Part shown: positions 44,998 through 54,420 of the stretch, piece by piece | Layout of the letters: each line of letters begins with the position of its first letter | Numbering within the stretch: position 1 is the first letter of the stretch | Notes under the pieces: generated by a model | Database searches by the model: none | Seen by the model: the letters and a program-made list of their open reading frames with translations, nothing else | What the model was told of the DNA's origin: nothing | Made by a program: the position numbers and the translations under genes | Assembly: GCA_951812585.1 (NCBI GenBank) | Contig: OX638318.1 | Location: 2,850,380-2,914,379, forward strand | Source: Rhodothermales bacterium | GTDB taxonomy: Bacteria; Bacteroidota; Rhodothermia; Rhodothermales; Bin80 | DNA: 64,000 nucleotides | Reading direction: 5' to 3'

Positions 44998-47397
44998 ATG
45001 AAGCAGATCTGGTCGGTTGCTGCATGGAGCCTGGCGTGTACCGCGCTGCTGGCCGCGCTTCACTGGCCGCTGCAGGGCACGCTGCGCGCAGGGCCGCTGC
45101 TCGATCCCTGGCACGGGTTGTACCAGACGGCCCGCATGGCCGAGCATCCGAAGCGATTCGTGCAACGCATCCCAGGCGTAGAGGCTCCGGTCACCGTTGA
45201 ACGCGATGCCCGGGGCGTGCCGCACATCTTTGCGCAAAACGACTGGGATGCGCTTACCGCCTTGGGGTACGTAACGGCACAGGACCGACTGTTCCAGATG
45301 GACTTCTCGAGCCGCGTCGTCGCTGGTCGCTTGGCGGAGATCTTTGGGCCGTCTTCGATTGAGGCAGATCGTTTTCTGCGCGGCACGGGCATGGAGAAGG
45401 CTGCGCAGCAGATCGCCTTGCGGATGCACGAAGAGGGCGCACTGGAGCTGCAGATCGTCGAAGCGTATGCCCGCGGTGTGAACGCCTACATCCAAGGCCT
45501 GACCGAAGCGACCCTGCCGTTTGAGTTCAGACTCTTCGACCATTGGCCCGAGCCCTATACGGCACTCCATGCCGCACGCATGGTGCAGTTCTTCAACTAC
45601 GACCTCACATACGAAACCGACGATTCCGCCTACGGCATCTTGCAGGCGCGATTGGGTGGAGACGACTACGCCGCGCTGTACCCGCGCCATGCACCGCTGT
45701 ATGTCCCGATCATACAGGGAGACGAAGCGTCACCGCAGTCGTTTGGACTGCCGGCCCCTACGCCGGGGGGCGTGCAGGTGACCCGTCCGCACCTGCCCAT
45801 GGCGGAAGGCTTTAGCGTTGGAAAAGGCTCCAACAGTTGGGCCGTATTCGGCGCGCGGTCGGCGACGGGTGCGCCAATCCTGGCGGGTGACATGCACCTG
45901 ACGCAGACGATGCCCAACATCTGGTACGAAGCTCACCTGGTGACGCCCACCATGAATCTCTATGGCGTGTTGTCTCCCGGCACGCCACTGGTGGTGGAAG
46001 GGTTCAACGACAACGTCGGCTGGGTCTTCACCAACCTGGGAGCCGACGCGGTTGATTTCTATCAGCTGGAGCTGGATGATACCGGCCGCCGATACCGGTT
46101 CGATGGCGTTTGGCGCGACCTGCTGGCCCAGATCGATACGATCCGCGTCCGCGGAGCTGTGCCCGTTGTGGACACGCGCGTGCATACCCACTTCGGACCG
46201 GTCTTTGAAGCCGAGTCGGGGGCGCTGGCCATGCGGTGGGTCGCATACGAACCGAACAACACGCTGACCGCGCTATGGGGACTGGCCCATGCGCAAAGTG
46301 TCAGCCAAATAGAATCGGCACTCATGAGCTGGGGCGCGCCGGCCCAGAACGTGCTCTTTGCCGATGGCGCCGGCCAGGTCGCTTACCGGGCGGCAGGCTT
46401 TGTGCCGCGCAGCGCCGACGGCAGCAGCCGTGCCGGCGTGCTGGATGGCACTACGAGCGCGACGCAGTGGCAAGGTCCGCTGCCATTTGCCGCAATGCCT
46501 GCTGCAAAGAATCCCGAGCGCGGCTATTTCGCCACGTCCAATCAGCAGCCGACAACGGCTGCGTATCCCCACTACCTGGGCCACAACTGGCCTTCGGCAT
46601 ACCGCTCGCTGCGCCTTGATGCCCTCCTGAGCGGCAAGCCGGTGCACAGCCTGGAGGATATGATGGCCTACCAGCGCGATGTGCATGTCATGCAGCACGA
46701 ACTGCTGATGCCGCATCTGGAGGCGCTGACGCTGCTGCCGCCGCCGGCTGCCCGGCTGCGTGACAGGCTGACAGCCTGGGATGGAAAGGCGGAAACAGAC
46801 CGCTCCGAACCCCTGGCACTGTATACCTTTATGGAAGTTCTGCAGAACCTTGCCTGGGACGAAGCGGTATTTGCGGGCCTCCCCAGGCCCCGCAGCAGCA
46901 CGCTGCTGGCGCTACTGGAGGAGGGATCGCCCTTTTTCGACGTCATGGCCACCGACGGATTGGTCGAAGATGCAGCGGGCCTCTTGCGTATGGCGCTGAT
47001 GGCAACGCAAGACACGCTTGTCGCGCGGCATGGGGCGGATCCTGCGGCTTGGGAATGGGGCGTGCATCATAAACTGGTGGCGCGGCATCTGACGCAATCG
47101 CCTGCGCTGAGCGCCCTGTGGAGCAAACCCTATGCGTACCCGGGCTTCGAACAGACGGTCTCTCCTGGCGGGAATCTCACCGTGGATGTCACAGCGAGCT
47201 GGCGCATGATCGTAGACTTCTCCATGGAGGCACCGCGTGGATATGGCGTATACTTCGGAGGGCAGAGCGGCAATCCGTTCAGCAGTCTGTACGACGCCCA
47301 CATGGACACCTATGTGGCCTTTGAGTACTATGCGCTGACCAAGCCAACTGCGCCGAACCAGATTGACGCATATTCCGCGCTCTTGATAATGCCCTGA
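44998..47397 (+). CDS. Penicillin-acylase-family Ntn-hydrolase
   Basis: From the ATG at 44998, preceded by AAGGA, the product is 799 aa. An N-terminal hydrophobic segment (WSLACTALLAALHWPL) directs export. The alpha part has VTVERDARGVPHIFAQNDWDAL and GYVTAQDRLFQMD. The autoprocessing site KGSNSW places the candidate nucleophile at Ser278, followed by AVFGARSATGAPILAGDMHL. The C-terminal SWRMIVDF and GYGVYFGGQSGNPFS are family-typical. Members hydrolyse amide bonds of beta-lactams, acyl-homoserine lactones or other N-acyl compounds; the substrate here is open. Followed after 16 nt by the NSS transporter. Confidence 0.92.
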   Translation: MKQIWSVAAWSLACTALLAALHWPLQGTLRAGPLLDPWHGLYQTARMAEHPKRFVQRIPGVEAPVTVERDARGVPHIFAQNDWDALTALGYVTAQDRLFQMDFSSRVVAGRLAEIFGPSSIEADRFLRGTGMEKAAQQIALRMHEEGALELQIVEAYARGVNAYIQGLTEATLPFEFRLFDHWPEPYTALHAARMVQFFNYDLTYETDDSAYGILQARLGGDDYAALYPRHAPLYVPIIQGDEASPQSFGLPAPTPGGVQVTRPHLPMAEGFSVGKGSNSWAVFGARSATGAPILAGDMHLTQTMPNIWYEAHLVTPTMNLYGVLSPGTPLVVEGFNDNVGWVFTNLGADAVDFYQLELDDTGRRYRFDGVWRDLLAQIDTIRVRGAVPVVDTRVHTHFGPVFEAESGALAMRWVAYEPNNTLTALWGLAHAQSVSQIESALMSWGAPAQNVLFADGAGQVAYRAAGFVPRSADGSSRAGVLDGTTSATQWQGPLPFAAMPAAKNPERGYFATSNQQPTTAAYPHYLGHNWPSAYRSLRLDALLSGKPVHSLEDMMAYQRDVHVMQHELLMPHLEALTLLPPPAARLRDRLTAWDGKAETDRSEPLALYTFMEVLQNLAWDEAVFAGLPRPRSSTLLALLEEGSPFFDVMATDGLVEDAAGLLRMALMATQDTLVARHGADPAAWEWGVHHKLVARHLTQSPALSALWSKPYAYPGFEQTVSPGGNLTVDVTASWRMIVDFSMEAPRGYGVYFGGQSGNPFSSLYDAHMDTYVAFEYYALTKPTAPNQIDAYSALLIMP

Positions 47398-47413
47398 CCT
47401 AAAAGACAAAGCT

Positions 47414-48907
47414 ATGTCAAACTATGCGGATCAGCGATTTTCGACCCGTTGGGGACTCCTGCTCAGTGTCCTGGGCATTGCAGTCGGGACAGGCAATATC
47501 TGGCGCTTTCCGAGGATTGCGGCCACCAACAGCGGCGACGACGGGGCGGGTGCCTTCCTGGTGGCGTGGGTGATCTTTCTGTTTGTGTGGAGCGTGCCGC
47601 TGATCATTGCAGAGTATGGGCTGGGCCGCAAGGGCCGGATGGGGGTCGTGGGAACCTTCTCCAAACTGGCGGGCAAGCGCTATTCCTGGATGGGCGCGTT
47701 CCTGGGATTTGTAGCCGCCGCGATCATGTTCTACTACTCAGTCGTCGCCGGGTGGTGCATGTACTACTTTATCAAGATGACGACCAGCACCCTGCCGCTG
47801 ACCGTGGATGCCGGGCAAGGCGTCTGGGATTCGTTTCAGAGCAGCGGGTTCCCCGTGGTTTTTCATGCCCTTGCCATGGGGCTTGGCGCGGTGGCGGTCT
47901 GGAAGGGCGTGCGCTCCATAGAAAAGGTCAACAAGTTTTTGATTCCCACGCTGCTACTGATTGTGCTCATCGCGCTCGTGCGCACGCTCACGCTAAGCGG
48001 GGCCTCTGAAGGGGTCCGGTTTTTGTTCACGCCAGACTGGGCCACGCTAGCCAGGCCGCAAACATGGCTTGAAGCGCTGACACAGAATGCATGGGACACG
48101 GGCGCGGGCTGGGGGTTGATCCTGACCTACGGTGCTTACATGCGGAGCAGGCACGGGGTTGTGCAGAACTCTTTGATCACCGGCGTAGGCAACAACACCG
48201 TATCCATCCTTGCGGCAATCATCATCTTTGGGACTGCATTCGCCATACTGGGCCAAGACATGACCAAGCCTGAGGTCTTGGAGGTGATGCGTACGAGCGG
48301 CCCCGCTGCGACCGGGCTGACGTTTGTCTGGATGCCGCAACTCTTTGCAAAGATGCCTGCAGGAAACATCTTTGCCATGTTGTTCTTTCTCGGACTCTCA
48401 TGCGCAGCGTTCAGCTCGCTCATCTCCATGATCGAGATGGTATCGCGCATCGTCGTGGACTTCAAGGTGAACCGCAAGTACGCTATCATCGGCGTGTGCG
48501 CGACGGCCTTCGCCTTGGGCATCCCGTCCGCGCTCAACCTGGGCTTCTTCGAAAACCAGGACTTTGTCTGGGGCGTGGCGCTGATGCTGTGCGGCGCTTT
48601 TGTGGCATTCGCCGTGATCCGGCAAGGTGCGCGCGCATTCAGGGAGGAAAATATCGACAACCTGCCCAGGGACTGGAATGCGCGCAGGCCATGGGATTGG
48701 ATCATCACCTATGCCATACCGGGCCTGGCCGTTCTGCTGCTGGTTTGGTGGCTATGGCTCTCTGCTACGCAGTTTGCCCCGGATACCTGGTTTGATCCGA
48801 CAGAACCGTTTAGCGTCATGACCTGCCTGGCTCAGTGGAGTGTCGTCCTGATCGCGTTCATCTTGCTGAATCGCTGGATGAATCGGCGGCTGAACCTGCT
48901 GCGATAG
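47414..48907 (+). CDS. Sodium-dependent transporter, NSS/SNF family
   Basis: The 497-aa, roughly 12-helix protein begins with the family hallmark WGLLLSVLGIAVGTGNIWRFP, whose unwound first helix forms the Na+ and substrate sites. It continues with EYGLGRKGRMG and YYSVVAGWCMYYF. The family imports amino acids with sodium. The short distance to the acylase gene suggests release of an amino acid by the hydrolase and uptake by this carrier, as an inference. Confidence 0.93.
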   Translation: MSNYADQRFSTRWGLLLSVLGIAVGTGNIWRFPRIAATNSGDDGAGAFLVAWVIFLFVWSVPLIIAEYGLGRKGRMGVVGTFSKLAGKRYSWMGAFLGFVAAAIMFYYSVVAGWCMYYFIKMTTSTLPLTVDAGQGVWDSFQSSGFPVVFHALAMGLGAVAVWKGVRSIEKVNKFLIPTLLLIVLIALVRTLTLSGASEGVRFLFTPDWATLARPQTWLEALTQNAWDTGAGWGLILTYGAYMRSRHGVVQNSLITGVGNNTVSILAAIIIFGTAFAILGQDMTKPEVLEVMRTSGPAATGLTFVWMPQLFAKMPAGNIFAMLFFLGLSCAAFSSLISMIEMVSRIVVDFKVNRKYAIIGVCATAFALGIPSALNLGFFENQDFVWGVALMLCGAFVAFAVIRQGARAFREENIDNLPRDWNARRPWDWIITYAIPGLAVLLLVWWLWLSATQFAPDTWFDPTEPFSVMTCLAQWSVVLIAFILLNRWMNRRLNLLR

Positions 48908-48937
48908 CCATTGGCACGGAGTTTGCCCCGATAAGGC

Positions 48938-49534
48938 ATGAGCACCAACCGCATTACGATGGTAAGATTGGTCGCATTGTGCCTTATCGCACTGGGTGCT
49001 ATGGAAGCTCGGGCGCAGCCAGCGGCGTTGGCCGTAGGGAGCATGCTGCCCAACCAAGAGCATACCGTACAGCTTTTGGACGGGAGCAGCGGCGCGGTGT
49101 CGTCACTGCTTGCTGCTAATGGAACCATCTTCATTTTTTGGAGCAATCAGTGTCGCTGGACCGAGGGCTACGAGGCACGCGTCAAGGCATTGTATGCGGC
49201 AGCGTCGTCCCAGGGGATGGCCGTCGTGCTGGTCAACAGCAACGACCCGGAGGCATTCCCTAAAGAATCGCTGGACGCGAGCGCATCAAAGGGCTACCGG
49301 ATGCCGTATGTCCATGACCCGGGCGGTATCCTGGCCAGAGCGCTGGGCGCTTACCGGACGCCGGAGGTCTTTGCCTTCGATGGTGAAGGCATACTGGTGT
49401 ACGCCGGTGCTATTGATGACGCTCCGGCTGATGCCAAAGCGGTAGGGACGTCCTATGTCAGCGATTTTCTGGCGGGACTGCGCCCAGCGCCGACCAAAGC
49501 GTTCGGATGCCGGATACGATTGCCAAACGGCTAA
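48938..49534 (+). CDS. Secreted redoxin/thioredoxin-like protein with single active-site Cys
   Basis: The 198-aa product has signal peptide MVRLVALCLIALGAMEARAQ. The redoxin-type fold shows GTIFIFWSNQCRWTEGYEAR (Cys72), VVLVNSNDPEAFP, RMPYVHDPGGILARALGAYRTPEVFAFDGEG. The CxxC partner Cys is replaced (CRWT), so it is peroxiredoxin-like or a one-Cys redoxin rather than a dithiol thioredoxin. The 3' end overlaps the LuxE-like gene by 28 nt. Confidence 0.75.
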   Translation: MSTNRITMVRLVALCLIALGAMEARAQPAALAVGSMLPNQEHTVQLLDGSSGAVSSLLAANGTIFIFWSNQCRWTEGYEARVKALYAAASSQGMAVVLVNSNDPEAFPKESLDASASKGYRMPYVHDPGGILARALGAYRTPEVFAFDGEGILVYAGAIDDAPADAKAVGTSYVSDFLAGLRPAPTKAFGCRIRLPNG

Positions 49535-50481
49535 GTCACAAGGACGTAGCCCAGAATTTTACCCGTGTGCGGGGCGCAGGCGAATTCGCTCGCATGGCGC
49601 ACGCCGCGCGCACCTACCAGAAGCGGCATTGCCGCGTATACGGCCGCTATCCCTACACCTATCTGCCTATCGCGGCCTTCAAGCAGGCCGCCGTAACATG
49701 CTTTGCGCCTGACCAAGCGGCTGCGGTCTTCGAAAGCAGCGGCACCACAGGCGTGGCGCGCAGCCACCACTATGTGCGCGACCTTGCGCTTTACGACCGC
49801 GCTATCACGGCCCATTTTGCAGCTGTTTTTGGAGAGGGACCGTTCACGCTGTTGGTGCACCTGCCGGATTATGCACCGCAGTCTTCGCTCGTCTACATGG
49901 CGCGACTGCTCATGCGAGCGTACGGAGATTCAGCCAGCGGCTTCTTCCTGGACGATACGGCGGTGCTGCGCCGGGGGATAGCACACGCTGAAACGCAGCA
50001 TACGACACTGCTCCTCTTTGGCGCGGCCTTCGGGCTGCTGAACCTTGCGATGACGCAGCGTTGGACGCTTCCCCCTGGTGCGCGCCTGATAGAAACAGGC
50101 GGCATGAAGACGCACCGCAAGAGCATCACACGTGCGGCTTTGCACCAGAGGCTGGCGGAGGGATTCGGTATTGCACGGCATCAGGTTTGGAGCGAATACG
50201 GCATGTGCGAACTATTGAGTCAGGCCTACACGCGCGGTGGTACGGCGTTTTATCCGCCGCCGTGGATGCAGGTGGAGGTATTCGATCCCGAGCGCATAGA
50301 AACGCCGCTGCCGGCGGGGCAGACTGGCCTGCTGGGCGTAGTGGATCTGGCCAACATCCACACCGTTTCCGCCATCATGACCGAAGACCTAGGCGTTCGA
50401 TGCGCGGGTGGTTTTGAGGTACTGGGCCGGCTGGAGCACAGCGCACTGCGCGGCTGCAACTTTCTGCTGAAGAATGTTTGA
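49507..50481 (+). CDS. LuxE-like acyl-protein synthetase/acyltransferase
   Basis: The 324-aa ANL-related protein has a clear phosphate-binding SSGTTGVARSHHYV motif, LLVHLPDYAPQSSLVYMARLL, IETGGMKTHRKSITR and SEYGMCELLSQAY. Homologues activate fatty acids for reduction by a LuxC-type reductase; in Bacteroidota the pair occurs without luciferase. It overlaps luxC by 8 nt, so both are co-translated. Confidence 0.88.
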   Translation: MPDTIAKRLSHKDVAQNFTRVRGAGEFARMAHAARTYQKRHCRVYGRYPYTYLPIAAFKQAAVTCFAPDQAAAVFESSGTTGVARSHHYVRDLALYDRAITAHFAAVFGEGPFTLLVHLPDYAPQSSLVYMARLLMRAYGDSASGFFLDDTAVLRRGIAHAETQHTTLLLFGAAFGLLNLAMTQRWTLPPGARLIETGGMKTHRKSITRAALHQRLAEGFGIARHQVWSEYGMCELLSQAYTRGGTAFYPPPWMQVEVFDPERIETPLPAGQTGLLGVVDLANIHTVSAIMTEDLGVRCAGGFEVLGRLEHSALRGCNFLLKNV

Positions 50482-51493
50482 ACGCATCGCGCACACGGCA
50501 GCGCGGTGGCGCGATCCAGACCACAGGCCGCGTGTACGCGCCGTGGAGGCGACGTTGCGGGCACCCAACCGGTTTACCCCGGAGGCACTGACCTTTGCCA
50601 TTAATCAGCAGATGGCACTTCTTGATGCCTCGCGACTGGAAGCGTGGATCGGCACGCGCAGTGCTGCGCAGCCGCTGACCTTAGGCGTCTTCAGTGCGGG
50701 CAACGTCCCGCTGGTCGGGCTGCAGGACCTTTTGGCTGTGACCGCCATGGGATACCGGTACCTGGGGTCGGTATCCAAAAAAAGTGACTTCCTGCTGCCT
50801 GCCTTTGCCAGGGAAGCAGGTCTGGATGCATGCTTTGACGCGGCCGACAAGGTCTGGGCGGCATCAGACGCAGTGATTGTAACCGGAACAGATGCCACCC
50901 GGACCTGGGCCGAGGTGCAGGCCAAACGCCATGGGATCCCAAGGCACCGCTGCCTTCTTCGAGGGCACAGCTATAGTGCAGCCGTGGTAGATGGCCGAGA
51001 GTCGGCAGAGGAGCGGGAGCGCCTGGCAGAGGATGCGCTGCTGCACGAGGGGCTCGGGTGCCGCAGCGTCGCGCTGGTGTGGGCACCCGAGACGCTGTCT
51101 CCAGATCCTTACCTGGAGAGCTTTGCGCACATGCGGGCTGTCTTTCCGGTGCATCGGAACACGCCTGGCACGTTAGCGATGCAGCAGGCACTGCTCAAGG
51201 CGCTGGACGCGTCGCATGCCTATGGGGAGGGTCTGGAGTTCCTGGTGAGCCGCGGCCCTGCCGAAGTCCAGGCACCAGGCCATATCCGGTGGGTGCCCTA
51301 CCGCGAAAGCGAGGCGCTTGCGCAGGGACTGTTGGCGCACCGTGCGCGACTCCAGTGCGTGTACGCACGGGAAGGCCTGCTCCGGCAGCTGCCTGGCGAA
51401 TTGCGCCTGGAAAGACTGGGCATGGCGCAGCGTCCTGCGCTGGACTGGCAGCCCGATGGCAAAGACACTGTAGCATTTCTGGCGTGCCTGTAG
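50474..51493 (+). CDS. LuxC-like acyl-CoA/acyl-protein reductase
   Basis: The 339-aa ALDH-like protein has GVFSAGNVPLVGLQDLL, a nucleotide-binding VIVTGTDATRTWAEVQA, and the active-site Cys196 region EGLGCRSVALVW. It reduces activated fatty acids to aldehydes with NADPH in lux systems. Here it works with the LuxE-like neighbour in a non-luminescent setting. The stop codon is inside a perfect hairpin (51481-51500). Confidence 0.85.
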   Translation: MFERIAHTAARWRDPDHRPRVRAVEATLRAPNRFTPEALTFAINQQMALLDASRLEAWIGTRSAAQPLTLGVFSAGNVPLVGLQDLLAVTAMGYRYLGSVSKKSDFLLPAFAREAGLDACFDAADKVWAASDAVIVTGTDATRTWAEVQAKRHGIPRHRCLLRGHSYSAAVVDGRESAEERERLAEDALLHEGLGCRSVALVWAPETLSPDPYLESFAHMRAVFPVHRNTPGTLAMQQALLKALDASHAYGEGLEFLVSRGPAEVQAPGHIRWVPYRESEALAQGLLAHRARLQCVYAREGLLRQLPGELRLERLGMAQRPALDWQPDGKDTVAFLACL

Positions 51494-51500
51494 GCACGCC
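51481..51500 (+). terminator. Perfect 8-bp hairpin over the luxC stop codon
   Basis: GGCGTGCC, TGTA, GGCACGCC. The TAG stop (51491-51493) lies in the loop and right arm. No T-run follows, so termination would not be the classic intrinsic type. The rest of the 170-nt spacer shows no gene. Confidence 0.5.
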
Positions 51501-51663
51501 GCCACAAGGGTGGATGTCCAAAGCCGGATGCGCTCCGGAAGGACAGTCATTGAGTGCTGGCCTGGTGCGCGACAGCCGCGGGTCCGTGGCCGTGCCCGAG
51601 GCGCGGGCAAATGCCGCGCAGCAGAAACAACGCAGGGTGGCCGGGCGTTAAAACGGCTTTGCA

Positions 51664-52044
51664 ATGGCAGGAGGCGGCTCGGTGTCTGAAAGTGGTTCCG
51701 CTCCGGTTGAAACGAATACGAAAGAGCGTTGGGCGCGTCATTGGGATGCGCTGGCATCTGATCTTCGCGCCTGGGTTGAGCTGAAGATCACCCTGGTAGA
51801 AATCAACCTCTGGGAACGTTTCAAGTGGGAACTGTTTACCCGAGGCTTGCCGGGCCTGCTGTTGGCAGCAGCGGCGCTGTTCCTGCTGGTGGGCGCAGCG
51901 CTGGGACTGGGGCAGGTGCTAGGGCATCCGGCCTGGGGCTTTGCTGCCATCAGCGGCATACTGGGCGCGGTGGCGGGGCTCTTGCACCGGTATCGCGTAT
52001 CGCGCTCGCGTAGACCCTCGCGTAGACCATGGGAAAAGCCATGA
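51664..52044 (+). CDS. Holin-X/DUF1469-like two-helix membrane protein
   Basis: The 126-aa product has an amphipathic N-terminal half (ALASDLRAWVELKITLVEINLW) and two adjacent membrane helices (FTRGLPGLLLAAAALFLLVG, PAWGFAAISGILGAVAGLLH), ending with a basic tail. This is the layout of the phage-holin-like DUF1469 proteins that are usually chromosomal and paired with YqjD-type genes, as here. It is not evidence for a prophage. Confidence 0.75.
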   Translation: MAGGGSVSESGSAPVETNTKERWARHWDALASDLRAWVELKITLVEINLWERFKWELFTRGLPGLLLAAAALFLLVGAALGLGQVLGHPAWGFAAISGILGAVAGLLHRYRVSRSRRPSRRPWEKP

Positions 52045-52502
52045 ACAAGGACAATCACAAACGCAAAGCCTCCGAGGTGCAAGAGCTGCTCAAGGAGCGC
52101 TCTAAGAAAATTGAACAGCACCTGCAGGCGCTGCGAGAGGAAGTAACCAACTTTACTCCGTCCGTTCGCGACGCCATACAGAAGCATCCGATGGCCAGTA
52201 TGGGCGGAGCCCTGGCAGCCGGCGTGGTTGTGGGTATGCTGCTGTCGCGGCAACACACACCGGCCCACGTGCCGCCGTGGCATGAAGGCCACCTTGCACC
52301 GATAGCCGCGGCCATAGGCGCCAAGATCAGCGGCGGTGAAAGTGTGGAGGACGCCGTTAAGGCAGTCTTGGCAGGTCCGGCACCGGCTGCAGGCAGTGCA
52401 CAGGGCGTCGGGATTGAGCTCATGCGTCTCTTGGGTCCCATCCTGGTCGCCTGGGCTGCGCAGCAATTTGGTAAATCCGAGGTCTCAGGCTCCGAGGCGT
52501 AA
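52041..52502 (+). CDS. YqjD/DUF883-like membrane-associated protein
   Basis: The 153-aa product has an N-terminal coiled coil (KASEVQELLKERSKKIEQHL) and HPMASMGGALAAGVVVGMLL, the glycine-rich C-helix typical of ElaB/YqjD, but followed here by a further hydrophobic region (GIELMRLLGPILVAWAAQQF). The ATG at 52041 overlaps the upstream stop as ATGA and is preferred over that at 52029. Confidence 0.7.
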   Translation: MNKDNHKRKASEVQELLKERSKKIEQHLQALREEVTNFTPSVRDAIQKHPMASMGGALAAGVVVGMLLSRQHTPAHVPPWHEGHLAPIAAAIGAKISGGESVEDAVKAVLAGPAPAAGSAQGVGIELMRLLGPILVAWAAQQFGKSEVSGSEA

Positions 52503-52514
52503 GGAATTCCGCGC

Positions 52515-53150
52515 GTGAAGACCCGTTTAGCGCTCATTGGGCCGCCAGGGGCAGGCAAAGGCACGCAGGCCAGATTCCTTACTTCGCGCCTGGGCATTGT
52601 ACAGATCTCCACGGGCCGTATTTTGCGCCGGGCGATACAGGAAGATTCGGAGCTGGGTCGCACCGCGCGTGCGTTCATGGATGGCGGCAAACTGGTGCCG
52701 GACAAGCTCATGTATGACCTTGTGGAAAGGGCTATTGCGAAGACAGCGTGGAATCGATTTGTGCTCGACGGATTCCCGAGGACGCGGGCACAAGCCGAAT
52801 GGCTCACGCAGCGACTCGCGGCTGAGCACGCGCCACTGGAGGCGGTGATCTTAATGGTGCTTGCCGATGGCGATGTCGTCACTCGCCTGTCACGCCGCCG
52901 CATCCACAAGATTACAGGGGAGAATTTTCACCTCGACAACAAGCCGCCGGTCGGCATAGACCCGGCGCTCATTGTTCAGCGCGCGGACGATGCCCGTGCC
53001 GCGATACGCGCGCGCCTGCGGGTCTACCATGCAACGACAAAGTCGGTGGTAGACTACTACCGCAGCCTGGGCATAATCCTGGAAATCGCGGCGACGGGCA
53101 CATTCGACGAAGTCTATGCCCGCATCCATTCTCTGATCCAACCGTCCTAG
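52515..53150 (+). CDS. adk: Adenylate kinase family protein, variant AMP-binding motif
   Basis: The 211-aa protein from a GTG start has the P-loop GPPGAGKGT (9-17), FVLDGFPRTRAQAEWL, and a short LID with RRRIHKITGENFHLDNKPP and RADD. It converts ATP + AMP to 2 ADP. The AMP-site motif, usually STGDxLR, reads STGRILRRAI, so the conserved Asp is Arg here. It may be a second adk or a kinase with altered specificity. Confidence 0.82.
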   Translation: MKTRLALIGPPGAGKGTQARFLTSRLGIVQISTGRILRRAIQEDSELGRTARAFMDGGKLVPDKLMYDLVERAIAKTAWNRFVLDGFPRTRAQAEWLTQRLAAEHAPLEAVILMVLADGDVVTRLSRRRIHKITGENFHLDNKPPVGIDPALIVQRADDARAAIRARLRVYHATTKSVVDYYRSLGIILEIAATGTFDEVYARIHSLIQPS

Positions 53151-53162
53151 GCAGCCGCACGC

Positions 53163-54185
53163 ATGATCAAGCAGGTGCAGGAGGCGCAGGTTCGTGAGCG
53201 GGTAACCGCACCGGCACAGCTTCAGGAACAAGTGTCGGCGCTGGGATCGCTGGTGTCAGAACGCCTCTGCCATGTCGCTGCTGAGCGGCAGCCGTCGGTC
53301 CTGTATGACCCGGTGCGCTACGTCCTTGCAGGGCAAGGGAAGGCCCTCCGACCGGTGCTGCTGCTGCTTAGTGCCCAGATGTATGGCGTAGAGAAGGCCC
53401 GTGCCCTCCCTGTCGCACTGGCCATCGAGATCCTGCATAACTGGGCGCTTGTCCACGACGACATCATGGATGCGGCACAAACGCGCCGGGGACGACCAGC
53501 GGTGCATGTCCGGTGGGGTGTGAACACGGCGCTGCTCACAGGAGATGTGCTCTTAGGGCTCGCCTATGAGCAGCTGGCCCGCGTGCAACCCGAAACGCTG
53601 CCGGCGCTGCTCTCTGCCTTCACCCGCATGGTACGGTCACTCTGCGAGGGTCAGGCCGTTGATATGCAATTTGAGACCCGCGCAGATGTGGTCACGCCCG
53701 AATACCTGGACATGATAGACCTCAAGACGGGTGCGCTGATCGCGGCTTCCATGGAGATGGGTGCCATCCTGGGCCGCGCCTCGAAAGCGGAGCAGTCCAG
53801 AATTCACAGCGCGGGCATGGCACTCGGCAGGGCATTCCAGATACAGGACGACCTGCTTGACCTCATCGCTGTGGATGGACGATGGGGGAAGGTCATCGGC
53901 GGTGACCTCATGGAAGGCAAAAAGACCTTCCTGTTGCTCGAAGCGCTGAGTCGCGCCAAAGGCGAGGACAAGGAATTCTTTGGGAAGATCCAGCACGGGC
54001 GTGGCCTTGCAGCGGCAGATATTGACGATGCCCGCAGCCGGATGGACCGTCTCGGTGTTTTTGACTTTGCACGAAAGACCGTGGCGTACTATACCCGGCG
54101 CGCTGTTGAAGCGGTGGAGTCGCTGCCTAAGCGCACCGAGATGCTCAGTGCGCTTATGCAAATCATGGCTAGTCGTGCGCACTAA
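53163..54185 (+). CDS. Polyprenyl diphosphate synthase
   Basis: The 340-aa trans-isoprenyl synthase has GKALRPVLLLLSAQM, the first aspartate-rich motif DDIMD (99-103) with QTRRGRPAVH, LKTGALIAASMEMGAIL, and the second motif DDLLD (229-233), followed by KVIGGDLMEGKKTFLLLEAL. It condenses IPP onto allylic diphosphates for quinone or lipid side chains. Chain length cannot be set by eye. Confidence 0.92.
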   Translation: MIKQVQEAQVRERVTAPAQLQEQVSALGSLVSERLCHVAAERQPSVLYDPVRYVLAGQGKALRPVLLLLSAQMYGVEKARALPVALAIEILHNWALVHDDIMDAAQTRRGRPAVHVRWGVNTALLTGDVLLGLAYEQLARVQPETLPALLSAFTRMVRSLCEGQAVDMQFETRADVVTPEYLDMIDLKTGALIAASMEMGAILGRASKAEQSRIHSAGMALGRAFQIQDDLLDLIAVDGRWGKVIGGDLMEGKKTFLLLEALSRAKGEDKEFFGKIQHGRGLAAADIDDARSRMDRLGVFDFARKTVAYYTRRAVEAVESLPKRTEMLSALMQIMASRAH

Positions 54186-54240
54186 ACGACTTGGCATGCA
54201 TGCAGTGTTCAACTTGACCTCTGGAATCACAAGCTTTTAG

Positions 54241-54420
54241 AAAAGGAGCGTCAGATACCGATTTTGTACTATCCGTGCTATGCGCCAAAGGATGACTCTG
54301 GTATGACGGCCGCTTGGCGGTCGGCGCGCGGCAGCATGCGCCGAGGCGGCGGAATCTGGACCGCGCCGCCACTTGCAGCGCGGGAAGCAGGCTTTCTTTT
54401 GAACCATCGAACCCAACGAG
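54241..54420. other. Intergenic region with GC-rich hairpins
   Basis: GGCGGCG/CGCCGCC (54345-54370) forms a stem with a 13-nt or shorter loop. An additional CGGCGC/GCGCCG pairing lies just upstream. No T-run or gene is seen. Confidence 0.4.

Noticed and set aside
51664..52044. Holin-like gene as evidence for a prophage
   Set aside because: The protein is of the chromosomal DUF1469 type paired with a YqjD-like gene, and no phage structural genes are near.
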